Source: Leclercia sp. UBA7405
GTDB taxonomy: Bacteria > Pseudomonadota > Gammaproteobacteria > Enterobacterales > Enterobacteriaceae
Assembly (NCBI GenBank): GCA_002469605.1
Contig: DKMV01000171.1
Coordinates: 657 to 8,768 of the forward strand
Direction: 5' to 3'
Length of the DNA stretch: 8,112 bases
Within the stretch, counting starts at the first letter, position 1, and every line of letters begins with the position of its first letter. A model generated the notes under the pieces. It did no database searches, was not told the origin of the DNA, and was given only the letters and a program-made list of their open reading frames with translations. Below, piece by piece: positions 1 to 6,690 of the stretch. Position numbers and translations under genes: made by a program.

Positions 1-654
1 ATGCTGACCGCCAGCACCAGCCTTTGGTATCTCTATGCGCTGGTGGTCTATTTCACCCTCTGCAAACTGCTCAGCCGCTGGAAGGTGCCGATGCTGGTCC
101 TGCTGGCGCTGGCGAGCCTGGCGATCAACGTCCTGCCGCTCCCCTGGTGGGGAATGAACAGCGTGGTGCGTAACGCCATCTACTACAGCCTGGGAGCATG
201 GTATGGCGCGCAGCTGATGGCGTGGATGAAAGGGCTGACGCTGCGCCGCTACTGGCTGCCTCTGGCGCTTTTCGCTGCTATCGCGGTGGTGCTGTGGTTT
301 GCAAACGCCCCGCTGCCGCTGTGTCTGCTGTCGATTTTGCTGATCATGAAACTGTTTTACAGCATGGAGCAGCGCTACAGCGTCCAGCCCAATAATCTGT
401 TCAATATCATTGGCAGTAATACCATTGCCATCTACACCACCCACCGCATTCTGATCGAGGCCTTCAGCCTGTTCTTTATTGGCGAGCTGAACGGTGCAGG
501 CTGGCCGGTATGGGCCGAGCTGACGCTGATTATGGTCTATCCCCTCGCCAGCCTGTTGGTCTGTACCCTGGTGGGCCTGGGGGCGCGTAAACTTTCCGGT
601 GCTCTGTTTGGCGATCTCTTCTTCTCCCCTCCGGCGCTTCAGGCGTCACGCTAA
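1..654 (+). CDS. ycfT: Inner-membrane acyltransferase-3 family protein YcfT, 3' part (5'-truncated by window edge)
   Basis: This is the C-terminal 217 residues of a polytopic inner-membrane protein of the acyltransferase-3 family. Family members move acyl groups onto extracytoplasmic sugars or other envelope molecules, but the substrate of YcfT is not known to me. The visible part is mostly hydrophobic segments, with clear membrane spans near residues 8-22, 30-46, 83-118 and 170-195, and ends in the conserved stretch NTIAIYTTHRILIE (about residues 140-153). E. coli YcfT is about 357 residues, so roughly 140 N-terminal residues lie off the left edge. The ATG at base 1 aligns with an internal position and is not the true start. 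The active-site histidine expected in the N-terminal half cannot be checked. A hairpin follows six bases after the TAA, so the gene probably ends its own transcript before mfd. The family call is firm; the function is not. Confidence 0.88.
   Translation: MLTASTSLWYLYALVVYFTLCKLLSRWKVPMLVLLALASLAINVLPLPWWGMNSVVRNAIYYSLGAWYGAQLMAWMKGLTLRRYWLPLALFAAIAVVLWFANAPLPLCLLSILLIMKLFYSMEQRYSVQPNNLFNIIGSNTIAIYTTHRILIEAFSLFFIGELNGAGWPVWAELTLIMVYPLASLLVCTLVGLGARKLSGALFGDLFFSPPALQASR
39..46 (+). other. Chi-like octamer
   Basis: Exact GCTGGTGG, the sequence at which E. coli RecBCD switches activity, inside ycfT. Its function here assumes an E. coli-like RecBCD. The octamer is also favoured by leucine and valine codon usage, so coding content could explain it. 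Confidence 0.4.
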
Positions 655-659
655 TCTTC

Positions 660-683
660 TCGCCCCCTTTCGGGGGCGAATTT
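660..683 (+). terminator. Terminator-like hairpin after ycfT
   Basis: A perfect 8-bp stem, TCGCCCCC (660-667) with GGGGGCGA (672-679), encloses the tetraloop TTTC and is followed by ATTT. The stem is strong but the U-tract is short, so termination may be partial and some reading into mfd is possible. Confidence 0.7.
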
Positions 684-703
684 CCTCTCTGTGCGGTTCA
701 GGT

Positions 704-731
704 TTGCTAATGTAAAACGATCGCGGATAAT
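704..731 (+). promoter_or_regulatory. Candidate sigma70 promoter for mfd
   Basis: A -35-like TTGCTA (704-709, 4 of 6 consensus bases) is spaced 16 bp from a -10-like GATAAT (726-731, 5 of 6). It lies after the ycfT hairpin and would start RNA near 738, about 43 nt before the chosen mfd start. The call rests on motif match and position only. Confidence 0.45.
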
Positions 732-780
732 AAAGACATTGTGTATCAGTGATATGCCCATAAGAGATCCTGACAAAGCC

Positions 781-3700
781 ATGCCAGAACAATATCGTTA
801 TACCCTGCCCGGCAAAGCGGGCGACCAACGCCAGTTAGGTGAGCTCACGGGCGCAGCCTGCGCCACGCTGGTGGCAGAGATTGCTGAACGCCATCCGGGA
901 CCGGTGGTATTAGTTGCCCCGGACATGCAGAACGCCCTGCGCCTGCATGATGAAATCCGCCAGTTTACCGATAGTCTGGTATTCAGCCTCGCGGACTGGG
1001 AGACGCTCCCTTACGACAGCTTTTCACCGCATCAGGAGATCATCTCCTCGCGGCTTTCCACGCTCTATCAGCTGCCCTCCATGCAGCGTGGCGTGCTGAT
1101 TGTCCCGGTAAACACCCTGATGCAGCGCGTCTGCCCCCACAGCTACCTGCACGGCCACGCGCTGGTGATGAAAAAAGGGCAGCGGCTGTCGCGGGATGCC
1201 CTGCGCACCCAGCTTGATAGCGCGGGCTATCGTCATGTGGATCAGGTGATGGAGCACGGGGAGTACGCCACCCGCGGCGCGCTACTCGATCTCTACCCGA
1301 TGGGCAGCGATCGCCCCTACCGTCTGGACTTCTTCGACGATGAAATCGACAGCCTGCGCCTGTTTGATGCCGATACCCAGCGCACGCTGGAAGAGGTGGA
1401 GGCGATTAACCTGCTGCCGGCCCATGAATTTCCGACGGACAAGGCGGCCATTGAGCTGTTCCGCAGCCAGTGGCGCGACAAGTTCGACGTAAAGCGCGAT
1501 GCGGAGCACATCTATCAGCAGGTCAGCAAAGGCACGCTGCCGACCGGCATTGAGTACTGGCAGCCGCTGTTCTTCAGCGAGCCGCTGCCGCCGCTGTTTA
1601 GCTATTTCCCGGCTAAGACCCTGGTGGTGAATACCGGCGATCTGGAGAGCAGCGCCAGCCGTTTTGAAAACGAAACCCGCGCCCGCTTTGAAAACCGCGG
1701 CGTTGACCCGATGCGTCCGCTGCTCCCGCCGGAGGAGCTCTGGCTGCGCACCGACGAGCTGTTCAGCGAGCTTAAGCGCTGGCCCCGGGTGCAGCTTAAA
1801 AGCGAAAGCCTGCCGGACAAGGCGGCCAATACCAACCTCGGCTACCAGAGCCTGCCGGATCTGGCGGTCCAGGGCCAGCAGAAATCGCCGCTGGATAACC
1901 TGCGCAAGTTCCTCGAATCCTTCACCGGGCCGGTGGTCTTCTCGGTAGAAAGTGAAGGACGCCGGGAAGCACTCGGCGAGCTGCTGGGGCGTATCAAGCT
2001 GGCACCGAAACGCATCCTGCGTCTTGATGAAGCCAAGGGTAACGGCCGTTACCTGATGATCGGCGCCGCCGAGCATGGTTTTATTGATACACTGAATAAT
2101 CTGGCGCTGATCTGTGAAAGCGACCTGCTGGGCGAGCGGGTGGCGCGTCGGCGCCAGGATAACCGCCGCACCATTAATCCGGACACCCTGATCCGCAACC
2201 TGGCGGAGCTGCATCCCGGTCAGCCCATTGTGCACCTGGAGCATGGGGTCGGCCGCTACGCCGGGATGACCACCCTCGAAGCGGGCGGCATCAAGGGCGA
2301 GTACCTGATGCTGACCTATGCCAACGACGCCAAACTGTACGTGCCGGTCTCCTCACTGCATCTTATCAGCCGCTACGCCGGCGGCGCGGAAGACAATGCT
2401 CCGCTGCACAAGCTGGGAGGCGATGCCTGGGCCCGGGCCCGGCAGAAGGCGGCGGAAAAAGTGCGCGACGTGGCGGCAGAGCTGCTGGATATCTACGCCC
2501 AGCGCGCCGCCAAACAGGGTTACGCCTTTAAGCACGACAAAGAGCAGTATCAGCTCTTCTGCGACAGCTTCCCGTTCGAAACCACCCCGGATCAGGCCCA
2601 GGCCATCAATGCCGTATTAAGCGATATGTGCCAGCCGCTGGCGATGGACCGGCTGGTGTGCGGCGACGTCGGCTTCGGCAAGACCGAGGTGGCGATGCGC
2701 GCCGCCTTCCTCGCCGTCGAGAACAACAAGCAGGTGGCGGTGCTGGTGCCCACTACCCTGCTGGCGCAGCAGCACTATGATAACTTCCGCGATCGCTTCG
2801 CCAACTGGCCGGTGCGCATCGAGATGCTGTCGCGCTTCCGCAGTGCCAAAGAGCAGACACAGGTGCTGCAGGAGGCGAGCGAAGGCAAAATCGATATTCT
2901 GATCGGCACCCATAAGCTGCTGCAAAGCGATGTGAAGTGGAGAGATCTGGGGCTGCTGATCGTCGATGAAGAGCACCGCTTCGGCGTGCGGCATAAAGAG
3001 CGTATCAAGGCGATGCGCGCCGACGTGGATATTCTTACCCTCACCGCCACCCCTATCCCCCGTACGCTGAATATGGCGATGAGCGGCATGCGCGACCTGT
3101 CGATTATCGCCACGCCGCCTGCCCGCCGTCTGGCGGTGAAGACATTTGTGCGCGAGTACGACAATCTGGTGGTGCGCGAGGCGATCCTGCGCGAAGTGCT
3201 GCGTGGCGGTCAGGTTTATTACCTCTATAACGACGTCGAAAATATTCAGAAAGCGGCGGACAGGCTGGCGGAGCTGGTGCCGGAGGCGCGGATCGCCATC
3301 GGCCACGGCCAGATGCGCGAGCGCGAGCTGGAGCGGGTGATGAACGATTTTCACCATCAGCGTTTTAACGTGCTGGTCTGCACCACCATTATCGAAACCG
3401 GGATCGATATTCCGACGGCGAACACCATCATCATCGAGCGGGCGGACCACTTCGGCCTCGCCCAGCTGCACCAGCTGCGCGGGCGCGTTGGCCGCTCGCA
3501 CCATCAGGCCTACGCCTGGCTGCTGACCCCGCACCCGAAAGCGATGACCACCGACGCGCAAAAGCGCCTCGAAGCCATCGCCTCGCTGGAAGATCTGGGC
3601 GCCGGCTTTGCGCTGGCGACCCACGACCTGGAGATCCGCGGCGCCGGCGAGCTGCTGGGGGAAGATCAGAGCGGATCGATGGAGACCATCGGCTTCTCGC

Positions 3701-4227
3701 TCTATATGGAGCTGCTGGAAAACGCCGTCGATGCCCTGAAGGCCGGGCGCGAGCCGTCGCTGGAAGATCTCACCAGCCAGCAGACGGAGGTCGAGCTGCG
3801 TATGCCTTCCCTGCTGCCGGACGATTATATTCCGGACGTTAATACTCGCCTCTCCTTCTATAAACGTATCGCCAGCGCGAAGAAAGAGGCCGAGCTGGAA
3901 GAGATCAAAGTCGAGCTTATCGACCGCTTCGGCCTGCTGCCGGACGCGGCCCGTAACCTGCTGGATATTGCCCGACTGCGCCAGCAGGCGCAGAAGCTGG
4001 GGATCCGTAAGCTGGAAGGCAACGACAAAGGCGGGATGATTGAGTTTGCCGAGAAAAACCATGTCGATCCGATGTGGCTGATTGGCCTGCTGCAAAAACA
4101 GCCCCAGCACTTCCGCCTGGACGGGCCGACGCGGCTGAAGTTCACCCAGGAGCTGACGGAGCGCAAAACCCGCATGGAGTGGGTACGCAACTTCATGCGC
4201 CAGCTTGAAGAGAACGCGGTAGCCTGA
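781..4227 (+). CDS. mfd: Transcription-repair coupling factor Mfd
   Basis: Mfd is a cytoplasmic ATP-driven DNA translocase that pushes stalled RNA polymerase off a lesion and recruits UvrA to start nucleotide excision repair. The 1148 residues equal the E. coli length. In order: the UvrB-like N-terminal module that contacts UvrA (about 1-340); a linker domain; the RNA-polymerase-interacting domain (about 472-547, with the expected Leu499); the RecG-like helicase motor; and the C-terminal autoinhibitory domain (about 1000-1148). Motor motifs are intact: Walker A GDVGFGKT at 628-635 with Lys634, the Walker B box DEEH at 729-732, QLRGRVGR from 898, and the TRG-region Arg953. The frame is open upstream with ATGs at 691 and 754, but the start at 781 gives MPEQYRYTLP, the family N-terminus. 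The ribosome site there is weak (AAGAGA at 762-767, 13 nt away). It probably has its own promoter and a hairpin at its end. No truncation or odd residue was seen. Confidence 0.98.
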   Translation: MPEQYRYTLPGKAGDQRQLGELTGAACATLVAEIAERHPGPVVLVAPDMQNALRLHDEIRQFTDSLVFSLADWETLPYDSFSPHQEIISSRLSTLYQLPSMQRGVLIVPVNTLMQRVCPHSYLHGHALVMKKGQRLSRDALRTQLDSAGYRHVDQVMEHGEYATRGALLDLYPMGSDRPYRLDFFDDEIDSLRLFDADTQRTLEEVEAINLLPAHEFPTDKAAIELFRSQWRDKFDVKRDAEHIYQQVSKGTLPTGIEYWQPLFFSEPLPPLFSYFPAKTLVVNTGDLESSASRFENETRARFENRGVDPMRPLLPPEELWLRTDELFSELKRWPRVQLKSESLPDKAANTNLGYQSLPDLAVQGQQKSPLDNLRKFLESFTGPVVFSVESEGRREALGELLGRIKLAPKRILRLDEAKGNGRYLMIGAAEHGFIDTLNNLALICESDLLGERVARRRQDNRRTINPDTLIRNLAELHPGQPIVHLEHGVGRYAGMTTLEAGGIKGEYLMLTYANDAKLYVPVSSLHLISRYAGGAEDNAPLHKLGGDAWARARQKAAEKVRDVAAELLDIYAQRAAKQGYAFKHDKEQYQLFCDSFPFETTPDQAQAINAVLSDMCQPLAMDRLVCGDVGFGKTEVAMRAAFLAVENNKQVAVLVPTTLLAQQHYDNFRDRFANWPVRIEMLSRFRSAKEQTQVLQEASEGKIDILIGTHKLLQSDVKWRDLGLLIVDEEHRFGVRHKERIKAMRADVDILTLTATPIPRTLNMAMSGMRDLSIIATPPARRLAVKTFVREYDNLVVREAILREVLRGGQVYYLYNDVENIQKAADRLAELVPEARIAIGHGQMRERELERVMNDFHHQRFNVLVCTTIIETGIDIPTANTIIIERADHFGLAQLHQLRGRVGRSHHQAYAWLLTPHPKAMTTDAQKRLEAIASLEDLGAGFALATHDLEIRGAGELLGEDQSGSMETIGFSLYMELLENAVDALKAGREPSLEDLTSQQTEVELRMPSLLPDDYIPDVNTRLSFYKRIASAKKEAELEEIKVELIDRFGLLPDAARNLLDIARLRQQAQKLGIRKLEGNDKGGMIEFAEKNHVDPMWLIGLLQKQPQHFRLDGPTRLKFTQELTERKTRMEWVRNFMRQLEENAVA
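867..874 (+). other. Chi-like octamer
   Basis: Exact GCTGGTGG within the 5' part of mfd, in the same orientation as the copies at 39 and 7217. Possible RecBCD recognition site; it may also be a by-product of codon use. Confidence 0.4.
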
Positions 4228-4234
4228 TCCCCTC

Positions 4235-4263
4235 CCCGGCCTGCCCGTCAGGCCGGGAATTTA
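4235..4263 (+). terminator. Terminator-like hairpin after mfd
   Basis: A perfect 9-bp GC-rich stem, CCCGGCCTG (4235-4243) with CAGGCCGGG (4249-4257), has the loop CCCGT and is followed by AATTTA. It begins 8 nt after the mfd stop. The stem is very stable but the U-tract is poor, so some readthrough into ldtC is possible. Confidence 0.7.
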
Positions 4264-4360
4264 CAAACTCTTTGCAATCCTCTCTCACTTTTCGACACAT
4301 TTATTCATCATAATTATCGATTAATTCTCCGACTTTCTTATTATTGCTATGGAGCTGGTG

Positions 4361-5317
4361 ATGATGAAGCCATGTATTACCCGCTGGATAACCTGTTTTG
4401 CGCTATTGACGACCCTGGCGCTGGCGCTGCCAGCCCGCGCGAACACCTGGCCGCTGCCGCCCGCCGGCAGTCGACTGGTGGGCGAAAATCAATTTCACGT
4501 TGTCGAAAACGATGGCGGCTCGCTGGAGGCAATTGCGAAGCGGTATAACGTCGGCTTTCTGGCGCTGTTACAGGCGAATCCTGGCGTGGATCCCTACGTT
4601 CCGCGCCCTGGTAGCGTGCTGACCATTCCGCTGCAGACGCTGCTGCCGGACGTGCCCAGGGAAGGAATTGTCATTAACCTTGCCGAGCTGCGCCTCTACT
4701 ATTATCCGCCGGGTAAAAGTTCGGTCACCGTCTACCCTATCGGCATCGGCCAGCTCGGCGGTGACACCCTGACGCCAACCATGGTTACCACCGTCTCGGA
4801 TAAGCGCGCCAACCCGACCTGGACGCCGACGGCAAATATTCGTGCCCGTTATAAAGCCCAGGGGATCGACCTGCCGGCCGTGGTGCCTGCGGGGCCGGAT
4901 AACCCGATGGGGCATCACGCCATTCGCCTCGCGGCCTACGGTGGCGTTTATCTGCTCCACGGCACCAACGCCGACTTCGGGATTGGCATGCGCGTCAGCT
5001 CCGGCTGTATCCGCCTGCGGGATGGGGATATCGAGACGCTGTATAAAGTGATTACGCCGGGGACTAAGGTGAATATCATCAACACCCCTATCAAGGCCTC
5101 CGTCGAGCCGGACGGCAGACATCTGGTGGAGATCCATCAACCGTTATCGAAAAATATTGGCGACGATCCCCAGACGCTGCCGATTACGCTCAATGCGACT
5201 ATGCAAAACTTCAAAAGCAGCGCAGACGGCGAGGTGATGGAACGGGCGATGGAGGTGCGGGCCGGCATGCCGGTGGATGTCACCCGGCACCACGAAGCCC
5301 GGACACAGTCCTTATGA
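4361..5317 (+). CDS. ldtC: L,D-transpeptidase LdtC (Braun lipoprotein anchoring)
   Basis: LdtC (YcfS) is a periplasmic cysteine transpeptidase that links the C-terminal lysine of Braun lipoprotein (Lpp) to meso-diaminopimelate in peptidoglycan, tying the outer membrane to the wall. Numbered from 4361 (318 aa), it has a signal peptide with likely cleavage after LPARA (about residue 27), a LysM peptidoglycan-binding region (about 44-89), and a YkuD catalytic domain with His200 in LLHGTNADF and the catalytic motif SGCIR with Cys216. The frame also opens at an ATG at 4349, but GGAG at 4351-4354 sits 6 nt before the ATG at 4361, and the resulting MMK start matches E. coli YcfS (about 320 aa). An ATG at 4364 is also possible. 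The upstream AT-rich stretch 4258-4348 has a -10-like CATAAT (4309-4314) but no good -35. It ends at a terminator shared with convergent bhsA. ErfK and YbiS are paralogues; synteny decides for LdtC. Confidence 0.96.
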   Translation: MMKPCITRWITCFALLTTLALALPARANTWPLPPAGSRLVGENQFHVVENDGGSLEAIAKRYNVGFLALLQANPGVDPYVPRPGSVLTIPLQTLLPDVPREGIVINLAELRLYYYPPGKSSVTVYPIGIGQLGGDTLTPTMVTTVSDKRANPTWTPTANIRARYKAQGIDLPAVVPAGPDNPMGHHAIRLAAYGGVYLLHGTNADFGIGMRVSSGCIRLRDGDIETLYKVITPGTKVNIINTPIKASVEPDGRHLVEIHQPLSKNIGDDPQTLPITLNATMQNFKSSADGEVMERAMEVRAGMPVDVTRHHEARTQSL

Positions 5318-5318
5318 T

Positions 5319-5353
5319 AAAAAAGCCCTGCACATAAATGCAGGGCTTTTTTT
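5319..5353. terminator. Bidirectional terminator between ldtC and bhsA
   Basis: A perfect 8-bp stem, GCCCTGCA (5325-5332) with TGCAGGGC (5339-5346), has the loop CATAAA. It is flanked by six A residues on the left (5319-5324) and seven T residues on the right (5347-5353), so either strand gives a hairpin followed by a U-tract. It begins 2 nt after the ldtC stop and lies about 40 nt past the bhsA stop, and serves both convergent genes. Confidence 0.93.
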
Positions 5354-5394
5354 GGCAGTGGTAAAGCGGGGGCACTTTGAGGGTTATGCCACGC

Positions 5395-5652
5395 TTATTT
5401 GTAGATTACCGCAGTACCGTGCAGATTGTTCGGGCCGGCAACGGAGGTAATACGGAAGGATTTCGCGCCCATCTCATCCGCTTTCTGCGCCAGTTCGCTC
5501 TCCAGGGAGCCGAGGTTAGTACCCGCGCTTGCAGAAATGGTGCCCGCTTTATGCTGATCGACAGGGGTAGACTGCACCTGTACCGCAGCAACGCTTGCGA
5601 AAGAGAGAGAGCTCAGGATAGTAGCAGCGATGAGTGTTTTAACGTTTTTCAT
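5395..5652 (-). CDS. bhsA: BhsA, multiple-stress and outer-membrane permeability protein (DUF1471/YhcN family)
   Basis: An 85-residue secreted protein, the same length as E. coli BhsA (YcfR, also called ComC). In E. coli it is induced by copper, acid, oxidants and other stress, lowers outer-membrane copper permeability, and affects biofilm formation and cell-surface properties. Residues 1-23 form a signal peptide (two lysines, a hydrophobic core, cleavage after SVAA). The mature part, about residues 33-85, is one DUF1471 domain with the typical GTISASAGTNLGSLESELAQKADE start and the ending HGTAVIYK. The ribosome site AAGGG lies 8 nt before the ATG on the minus strand. It is transcribed divergently from comR, whose E. 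coli product represses it, and ends at the terminator shared with ldtC. It is one of several enterobacterial DUF1471 paralogues; the divergent comR makes bhsA the firm assignment. Confidence 0.95.
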   Translation of the reverse strand: MKNVKTLIAATILSSLSFASVAAVQVQSTPVDQHKAGTISASAGTNLGSLESELAQKADEMGAKSFRITSVAGPNNLHGTAVIYK

Positions 5653-5699
5653 GTTTTTAGCCCTTAAGCAGGTGAATTCGTGTTCAGAAGTTAATTACT

Positions 5700-5711
5700 T
5701 AACGATCGATA
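5700..5711. promoter_or_regulatory. Candidate ComR operator, site A (TAACGATCGATA)
   Basis: This near-palindrome has the self-complementary core CGATCG and overlaps the expected bhsA transcription start (about 5710), a place where a bound repressor would block transcription. It matches 10 of 12 bases of site B at 5758-5769. Assignment to ComR is inferred from position and repetition; I do not know the published operator sequence. Confidence 0.4.
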
Positions 5712-5716
5712 ACTAA

Positions 5717-5746
5717 ATGATAAGTGTGATCCCCATCACGCGTCAA
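5717..5746 (-). promoter_or_regulatory. bhsA promoter (sigma70 type)
   Basis: Reading the minus strand, a -35 TTGACG (plus 5741-5746, 5 of 6 consensus) is 18 bp from a -10 TATCAT (plus 5717-5722, 5 of 6). RNA would start near 5710, giving a leader of about 58 nt before the bhsA ATG. The 18-bp spacer contains a CRP-like dyad and the start region carries operator-like site A. Confidence 0.65.
5725..5740. promoter_or_regulatory. CRP-like site inside the bhsA promoter
   Basis: TGTGA-N6-TCACG at 5725-5740 matches the CRP half-site pair TGTGA/TCACA at 9 of 10 bases, with the GTGAT/ATCAC dyad intact. It fills the spacer between the bhsA -35 and -10, centred near -22, where binding would be expected to hinder that promoter. 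An FNR site is less likely because the first base of each half is G, not T. Confidence 0.45.
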
Positions 5747-5757
5747 CAGTATTTTTA

Positions 5758-5769
5758 TAACGACCGTTA
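5758..5769. promoter_or_regulatory. Candidate ComR operator, site B (TAACGACCGTTA)
   Basis: Perfect 5-bp arms TAACG/CGTTA surround a central AC. It lies about 50-60 bp upstream of the predicted bhsA start, 58 bp centre-to-centre from site A, with which it shares 10 of 12 bases. The pair is consistent with two repressor dimers flanking the bhsA promoter; the link to ComR is inferred. Confidence 0.4.
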
Positions 5770-5832
5770 ATTTAATTGTGAAAGCGTTTATTTTCATAGA
5801 CCTATGTATAAATTATTTTTCTGTAATGAGTG

Positions 5833-5862
5833 CTGGTCGCCGCCAGGGATTATTTTTATAAT
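5833..5862 (+). promoter_or_regulatory. Candidate comR promoter
   Basis: A perfect -10 TATAAT (5857-5862) lies 35 nt before the comR start, with only a weak -35 (CTGGTC, 5833-5838, spacing 18). RNA would begin near 5869, leaving a leader of about 29 nt. The poor -35 fits low expression of a repressor gene. Confidence 0.5.
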
Positions 5863-5897
5863 GGTTATTCAACAATCCCACAAAGGTACAACGGCCT

Positions 5898-6533
5898 ATG
5901 ACAGCCCTCGATACGAGTTGCACGAAAAAAAGCCGTGGCCGACCAAAGGTGTTCGACAGGGAAGTGGCGCTTGATAAGGCCATGACACTCTTCTGGCAGC
6001 ACGGCTATGAAGCCACCTCGCTTGCCGATCTGGTGGAGGCGACCGGTGCCAAAGCGCCGACGCTCTACGCCGAATTTACCAATAAAGAGGGGCTATTCCG
6101 CGCGGTGCTGGATCGCTATATCACCCGCTTTGCGGCAAAGCATGAAGCCCAGCTGTTTTGTGAAGAGAAGAGCGTAGAGCAGGCTCTGCGGGACTATTTC
6201 AGTGCGGTAGCAACCTGCTTTACCAGCAAAGATACCCCGGCGGGCTGTTTTATGATCAACACCTCCGCGACCCTTGCCGCCTCCTCAAAAGAGATCGCCA
6301 ATACGGTGAAATCACGCCATGCAATGCAGGAAGAGACCCTGAGCGCGTTTTTGCTGCAGCGCCAGCAGCGGGGGGAGCTCCCGGCTCATTGCCAGGTAAA
6401 CGAGCTGGCCCAGTACCTCAACTGCGTGCTGCAGGGCATGTCCATCAGCGCCCGGGAAGGCGCCAGCCTCGAAAAACTGCAAAGCATAACGCACACCACC
6501 CTGCGTTTATGGCCTGAGCTGTTGAAATCCTGA
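5898..6533 (+). CDS. comR: TetR-family transcriptional repressor ComR
   Basis: ComR (YcfQ) is a cytoplasmic TetR/AcrR-type dimeric repressor. In E. coli it represses bhsA (comC), and copper relieves the repression. The 211 residues match the E. coli length (about 210). A basic N-terminal tail SRGRPKVFD precedes the helix-turn-helix domain (about residues 20-66; recognition segment in ATGAKAPTLYAEFTNKEGLF). The rest is the ligand-binding and dimer region with the conserved block PAGCFMIN (114-121). Six cysteines (8, 88, 107, 117, 165, 176) and several histidines could serve metal sensing, but which residues bind copper is unknown to me. The ATG at 5898 has AAAGG 11 nt upstream and gives the family N-terminus. 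It is divergent from its presumed target bhsA across a 245-bp regulatory spacer and ends at a hairpin. Confidence 0.94.
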   Translation: MTALDTSCTKKSRGRPKVFDREVALDKAMTLFWQHGYEATSLADLVEATGAKAPTLYAEFTNKEGLFRAVLDRYITRFAAKHEAQLFCEEKSVEQALRDYFSAVATCFTSKDTPAGCFMINTSATLAASSKEIANTVKSRHAMQEETLSAFLLQRQQRGELPAHCQVNELAQYLNCVLQGMSISAREGASLEKLQSITHTTLRLWPELLKS

Positions 6534-6551
6534 AGATTATCTTGTAAATAC

Positions 6552-6586
6552 GGTTTGGCCTGTTTTAACGATAGGCCAAACCTTTC
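6552..6586 (+). terminator. Terminator-like hairpin after comR
   Basis: A perfect 10-bp stem, GGTTTGGCCT (6552-6561) with AGGCCAAACC (6573-6582), has an 11-nt loop and is followed by TTTCTC. It starts 18 nt after the comR stop. The U-tract is short but the stem is long. Confidence 0.75.
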
Positions 6587-6601
6587 TCGGAATTTTCTGT
6601 G

Positions 6602-6616
6602 TTTGCTATGCTTTGT
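6602..6616 (+). promoter_or_regulatory. SigmaS-like promoter -10 for the small hydrophobic gene
   Basis: GCTATGCTT (6605-6613) agrees at all nine positions with the first nine bases of the known sigmaS extended -10 pattern KCTAYRCTTAA, including the -13 C typical of RpoS promoters, and a TG is present at the upstream edge. No recognisable -35 is seen, which such promoters tolerate. Transcription would start near 6619, giving a leader of about 160 nt to the ATG at 6780. Confidence 0.4.
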
Positions 6617-6630
6617 TAGTGATTATTGTT

Positions 6631-6647
6631 CTGCTAATGATTAGCAG
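6631..6647. repeat. Perfect 17-nt dyad CTGCTAATGATTAGCAG
   Basis: The arms CTGCTAAT and ATTAGCAG are exactly complementary around a single central G. It sits just after the predicted start of the small gene's transcript. It could be a repressor operator or, in RNA, a short hairpin with an enlarged loop. No U-tract follows, so it is not an intrinsic terminator. Confidence 0.5.
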
Positions 6648-6690
6648 CCGTCCCGCAGGAGTCGTAATAAGGTCATGATGACAGTTATGC

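Noticed and set aside
1..3. ATG at base 1 as the start of ycfT
   Set aside because: It aligns with an internal methionine or isoleucine position of YcfT. About 140 residues, including the conserved N-terminal half of the acyltransferase domain, must lie to the left.
691..780. N-terminal extension of Mfd by 30 residues from an upstream ATG
   Set aside because: The extension includes the predicted promoter region, has no ribosome site, and is absent from the family N-terminus, which begins MPEQYRYTLP at 781.
1282..2244. 320-codon open frame on the minus strand
   Set aside because: Fully antisense to mfd. The product is rich in Gln, Arg and Leu with no family resemblance; it is the usual mirror frame of GC-rich coding DNA.
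2617..4110. 497-codon open frame on the minus strand
   Set aside because: Antisense to the Mfd motor and C-terminal domains, which are intact and highly conserved. The antisense product looks like no known fold and is explained by codon bias.
5377..5667. 96-codon plus-strand frame across bhsA
   Set aside because: It is the antisense of bhsA, whose signal peptide and DUF1471 domain are clear. No ribosome site, and it starts just past a bidirectional terminator.
6613..6631. PhoP-box-like TTGTTA/TTGTTC repeat
   Set aside because: The two halves are 13 bp apart instead of the 11-bp period of PhoP boxes, and the match to TGTTTA is poor.
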